Source: a virus. From it: a DNA stretch of 23,762 bases. The DNA lies in the IMG/VR virus record IMGVR_UViG_3300013132_000261, positions 1-23,762 of that record. One strand, given 5' to 3'. The position numbers and the translations under genes were made by a program. Positions 21,212-23,762 of this stretch are shown piece after piece. The notes under the pieces were generated by a model. It worked only from the letters and a program-made list of their open reading frames with translations. It was not told the origin of the DNA and ran no database searches. The first letter of the stretch is position 1. Each line of letters begins with the position of its first letter.

Positions 21212-21754
21212 CTATTTCCGTGATTGAAAATGTGCAAGTGCTGCCGCCACCCTCCGAGCAATGCCATGCTTGTTGGCTTGGTATAACTTCATATCAGTTA
21301 TGTTACTGACAAAACATACCTCCAAAAGTACATTTTCTGCGTTCGGTCGCATCCATCCGAGTGTTCCCCGTGCGGTCTGCGATTCAGGCTTTACCCCTCT
21401 GTTACGAAAACCAAATACGGTAAAGCATTTCAGTAGTTCGGTTGCAAGATCATTCTCAAAGGCAGATGCCTTTTCTGGGACAATTACCTCCGTTCCTTTG
21501 GCTTCGGGGTTTGCCGATGCGTTCCAGTGGATGTCCAAAAGTATGTCGCCCTTTGTGAACTTGCCCCGTAGCCAGATTAATGTTTGTTTCAGTGCGTTCT
21601 TATCATCATCAATCAGGGCATTGATACCAAGTGCTTTGAGTTCCGATACTATCATATTGCGCAGTTCAATGGCAAGATCACGTTCTATGTAACCGTTCCC
21701 CGATGCTCCAGGGTCTGAACCTCCGTGTCCTGCTGATATGATAATCTTCCTCAT
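21212..21754 (-). CDS. N-acetylmuramoyl-L-alanine amidase endolysin (Amidase_3)
   Basis: 180 residues, exactly a catalytic Amidase_3 domain with no cell-wall binding module. Zinc ligands and acid: H10 in SAGHGGSDPG, E24 in YIERDL, H76 in LLDIHWNAS, and catalytic E145 in VLLEVCFVSN. It cuts the bond between peptidoglycan sugar and peptide and so acts as endolysin. No signal peptide, so release needs a holin. Its start overlaps the spanin candidate by 4 bp (ATGA). Confidence 0.93.
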   Translation of the reverse strand: MRKIIISAGHGGSDPGASGNGYIERDLAIELRNMIVSELKALGINALIDDDKNALKQTLIWLRGKFTKGDILLDIHWNASANPEAKGTEVIVPEKASAFENDLATELLKCFTVFGFRNRGVKPESQTARGTLGWMRPNAENVLLEVCFVSNITDMKLYQANKHGIARRVAAALAHFQSRK

Positions 21755-22245
21755 TTATATTTTTTATAGACAATGTAAAACATGGCTATTAACACAATGC
21801 CAAAAATTAAGTGCCAAGGAGTGCGTTTTGTTTCCTTCGTTTGTGTACTTGTTGCAGTTGTTACCGATTGTGCAAAATTCGTTCTTCCCGTTGTGCTATC
21901 TTTAGTAATGCCTATCTGTGCAGTTGTAACTTGCTGCTTTACATTTTCATAGATAATTCTTTGTCGAATGCGTGGCACTTCCGTGTAAACCGTGTCGAAT
22001 ATTTCAATTGTTTTCGTCATAAACTCTTGCAGTTCAGTTGTAATCTTCGATGTGTCCACAACTTTTACGTGAACGGTATCACGGACAAATACTGTGATTG
22101 TCTCTGTTTTGGTACTTGCTTTGGCTTTCTTACTAACGTTGCACGATACTAATGTTATCAGCACTGCAATGGTTACAATGGTTAGGAAGATGTACCAAAA
22201 GTTATTTTCCGGCTTCCGTGTCATGTGGTATTGCATATTCTTCAT
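21751..22245 (-). CDS. Candidate unimolecular spanin (u-spanin)
   Basis: 164 residues. The N-terminus (YIFLTIVTIAVLITLVSC) is a signal with lipobox LVSC ending in Cys35, so the protein would be lipid-anchored in the outer membrane. A polar, helical middle follows, and the C-terminus has one membrane span (HLIFGIVLIAMFYIVY, about 145-160) for the inner membrane. This lipoprotein plus C-terminal TM layout is that of T1 gp11-like u-spanins. It lies directly between holin-like genes and the endolysin gene. An in-frame ATG at 22224 gives a tidier signal (MTRKPENNFW). No sequence homology claimed. Confidence 0.65.
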   Translation of the reverse strand: MKNMQYHMTRKPENNFWYIFLTIVTIAVLITLVSCNVSKKAKASTKTETITVFVRDTVHVKVVDTSKITTELQEFMTKTIEIFDTVYTEVPRIRQRIIYENVKQQVTTAQIGITKDSTTGRTNFAQSVTTATSTQTKETKRTPWHLIFGIVLIAMFYIVYKKYK

Positions 22246-22456
22246 TTGCTAAAATTGCGGATAATACTTCCAATAAGGTTGGCAGGAAGGCGATGATAAT
22301 GCCAACGTTTGCCATTTGCTTATCGGTTAATTCAAATACCTGGAATATGGCCATAACGGTCGGCCCTGATAATAGACCTATGACCCGTTTTGCCTTCCGG
22401 TACCATTTGGGTGCGTAATGCGATACGCTTGTTAAATTAATGTTTGTCTTTGCCAT
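22202..22456 (-). CDS. Holin-like membrane protein
   Basis: 84 residues. Two membrane helices: about 25-43 (VIGLLSGPTVMAIFQVFEL) and 50-68 (VGIIIAFLPTLLEVLSAIL), with a basic N-terminus (KWYRKAKR) and charged tail. Length and position next to spanin and endolysin fit a class II holin. Its 3' end overlaps the spanin start by 44 bp. Confidence 0.6.
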   Translation of the reverse strand: MAKTNINLTSVSHYAPKWYRKAKRVIGLLSGPTVMAIFQVFELTDKQMANVGIIIAFLPTLLEVLSAILANEEYAIPHDTEAGK

Positions 22457-22610
22457 TTTTAAGTCGTTGTATGTTTACTAAAATTGTGAGTATTGCTGAA
22501 ATTATGGTGCAGTATGTTGCAAGTTGCGATGAGGTAACGTGTGCAAATAGCCAGAGTCCTACCGTTACTAAAAGTCCTTTCACCGAGGGGATGTCAAAAT
22601 GCTGCTCCAT
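22437..22610 (-). CDS. Second small holin-like membrane protein
   Basis: 57 residues, starting MEQHFDIPSVKGLLVTVGLW. Two hydrophobic stretches (about 11-26 and 31-46) and a basic end (RLKNGKDKH). Overlaps the next holin-like gene start by 20 bp. Two tiny two-helix proteins in tandem before a spanin candidate suggest holin/antiholin, although one may be unrelated. Confidence 0.55.
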   Translation of the reverse strand: MEQHFDIPSVKGLLVTVGLWLFAHVTSSQLATYCTIISAILTILVNIQRLKNGKDKH

Positions 22611-22637
22611 TGTTTTTTTTTTATACGATTAGCAAAA

Positions 22638-23762
22638 TTATTGAATTTTATTATTTTTAAGTATAGCTTCAAGTGCAGCCAAACGCTTTTCAAGTGATTG
22701 GATTTTGTCCTGTTGCTCTTGAATTGCTTTTGTTAATATTGGTATAATATTTTGATATGCAACGCTTAAATGTTTTCCTCCTTCCTTTACCAACCCACTC
22801 AAATATGATTTGTTTTTGAATACATTTTGAAGGTCTTGGGCAATGAATCCTGTTTGAATGGTGCTATCGGAGGAATATTGTTTTTTATACTTGTATGTAA
22901 CTGGTTTAAGTAGTTTCACCAATGCCAAAGAACTATCAATGTTTTGTATGTTTTCTTTGAGAGCGGAGTCCGAACCATTTACATACGCACCTGCACCCCA
23001 TACGCCTGTACCATTACATTGTAGGTTGTATGCTCCGTTGTCGGTGTTTTGTATTAGCACTTCACCCCCCGAAGTGATACGCATACGGTCGGTAGAATTT
23101 GTACCAAAAGAAAGAGCAGCGTTTGCATGATTCCAAATTTTGACACCTGCTGCACCTACATCAGCAGTATTTGCTGCATTATTTACCTCCACTCTTAAAT
23201 CACCACCTCCAGCATCTGTAAACATATTTAATGATGTCCTTGTACTTGCACCTGTGTTAGAATTTCCAAAAACAATAAATTTACTGGTATTTACATTAGT
23301 TCTAATATCCAAAATATCACCCGGATTTTCCGTACCTATTCCGACATTACCACTCACCAATAACCCATTTGTAGGGGCAGCAGTAGTTGTACCTATTGCC
23401 ATGTTCCCTGCTACTTGTAGGGTGTTGTTGGTGGAGGAGTAGTTGCCTCCGATGTTTAATTGACCCCCAGTTGTGATTGCTGCCCTAACTGAATTGTTGG
23501 TAATCAATCCAAGCAAGTGATTTGATTTTGTTCCTATATGACTAACATCTGTTAATGTAGTGAACATCATTGATGTTCCTTTAACTGTAGTTTCAACTAA
23601 TGATATAGGTTGAACCTGTGATATACTTCCTAAAATAGTTAATGATTCTCCTGCCGTAGGAAATGCAGTAAATATTCCTATTTGTCCACTACCATTTTCA
23701 TAAATGTTTGAATTTCCTAAACTTGTTGAAGATGTATAACGAGGTATATAGCCAGTTGTTCC
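22638..23762 (-). CDS. Tail fibre/spike with C-terminal S74 intramolecular chaperone (5' end outside window)
   Basis: 374 residues seen; the frame is open to the window edge, beginning GTTGYIPRYTSSTSLGN, a repeat-like motif of phage fibres. The central part has short beta-helix-like repeats ('ATNGLLVSGNVGIGTENPG', 'RITSGGEVLIQNTDNGAYNLQCNGTGVWGAG'). The C-terminal about 115 residues form the S74 chaperone: SDSALKENIQNI with the self-cleavage Ser, then PVTYKYKK, QTGFIAQDLQ, and the coiled coil AIQEQQDKIQSLEKRLAALE. It trimerises the fibre and is then cut off. Expected role is host receptor binding. Confidence 0.88.
   Translation of the reverse strand, partial: GTTGYIPRYTSSTSLGNSNIYENGSGQIGIFTAFPTAGESLTILGSISQVQPISLVETTVKGTSMMFTTLTDVSHIGTKSNHLLGLITNNSVRAAITTGGQLNIGGNYSSTNNTLQVAGNMAIGTTTAAPTNGLLVSGNVGIGTENPGDILDIRTNVNTSKFIVFGNSNTGASTRTSLNMFTDAGGGDLRVEVNNAANTADVGAAGVKIWNHANAALSFGTNSTDRMRITSGGEVLIQNTDNGAYNLQCNGTGVWGAGAYVNGSDSALKENIQNIDSSLALVKLLKPVTYKYKKQYSSDSTIQTGFIAQDLQNVFKNKSYLSGLVKEGGKHLSVAYQNIIPILTKAIQEQQDKIQSLEKRLAALEAILKNNKIQ

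Noticed and set aside
1-23762. CRISPR arrays, insertion sequences and integrase genes
   Set aside because: I looked for regularly spaced repeats, transposase DDE motifs and integrase R-H-R-Y motifs and saw none; no attachment site could be supported.

Overview
This window looks like a piece of a tailed-phage (or prophage) genome from a Bacteroidetes host. Two things point to the host. Several gene starts are preceded by the Bacteroidetes-type promoter (TTTG, 16-21 nt, TAnnTTTG), and Shine-Dalgarno sequences are mostly absent. Several small proteins also resemble families I know from Bacteroidetes phages. The packaging genes, VirE-like primase-helicase, SSB, amidase and S74-type fibre are all phage-like. 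Both window edges cut through genes.

Layout: three transcription blocks. (1) The left minus-strand block, about 1-14,314, is read from right to left. It starts with a recombination/replication set: a candidate RecT-like annealing protein, its partner, small proteins, SSB, an SF2 helicase and a primase-helicase, then an iteron-rich non-coding element and a VRR-NUC nuclease. It ends with packaging/head genes: putative small terminase, large terminase, portal and MuF-like head protein. Six to seven genes for sugar or small-molecule transfer (three glycosyltransferase-like, one FkbM methyltransferase, one class I methyltransferase, two unknown small ORFs) sit between the small and large terminase genes. 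(2) A plus-strand block, 14,400-17,146, starts at a promoter back-to-back with the left block. It carries very small, tightly packed early-type genes, a small putative regulator, a stand-alone DnaA domain IV protein, and a group of three tRNA or tRNA-like genes. (3) The right minus-strand block, 17,146-23,762, holds a tail/fibre-associated and lysis module: S74 fibre, two holin-like proteins, a candidate one-piece spanin, an amidase, several virion-type accessory proteins, a metallophosphoesterase and a small HExxH protein.

The most notable structures are: (a) the 7,935-8,222 element, with nine exact copies of the 9-mer TGTAAAGGA arranged as two 62-bp half-sites in mirror orientation with identical internal spacing, a candidate replication origin; (b) the terminase-interrupting glycosylation/methylation cargo, where two small ORFs lie between exact duplications of the next gene's start; (c) a structured leader RNA ending in a terminator-like hairpin directly before the helicase start codon; (d) the atypical tRNA group; and (e) a lysis cassette with a lipobox plus C-terminal membrane segment typical of u-spanins. 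Functions are inferred from motifs read by eye; no database search was run.
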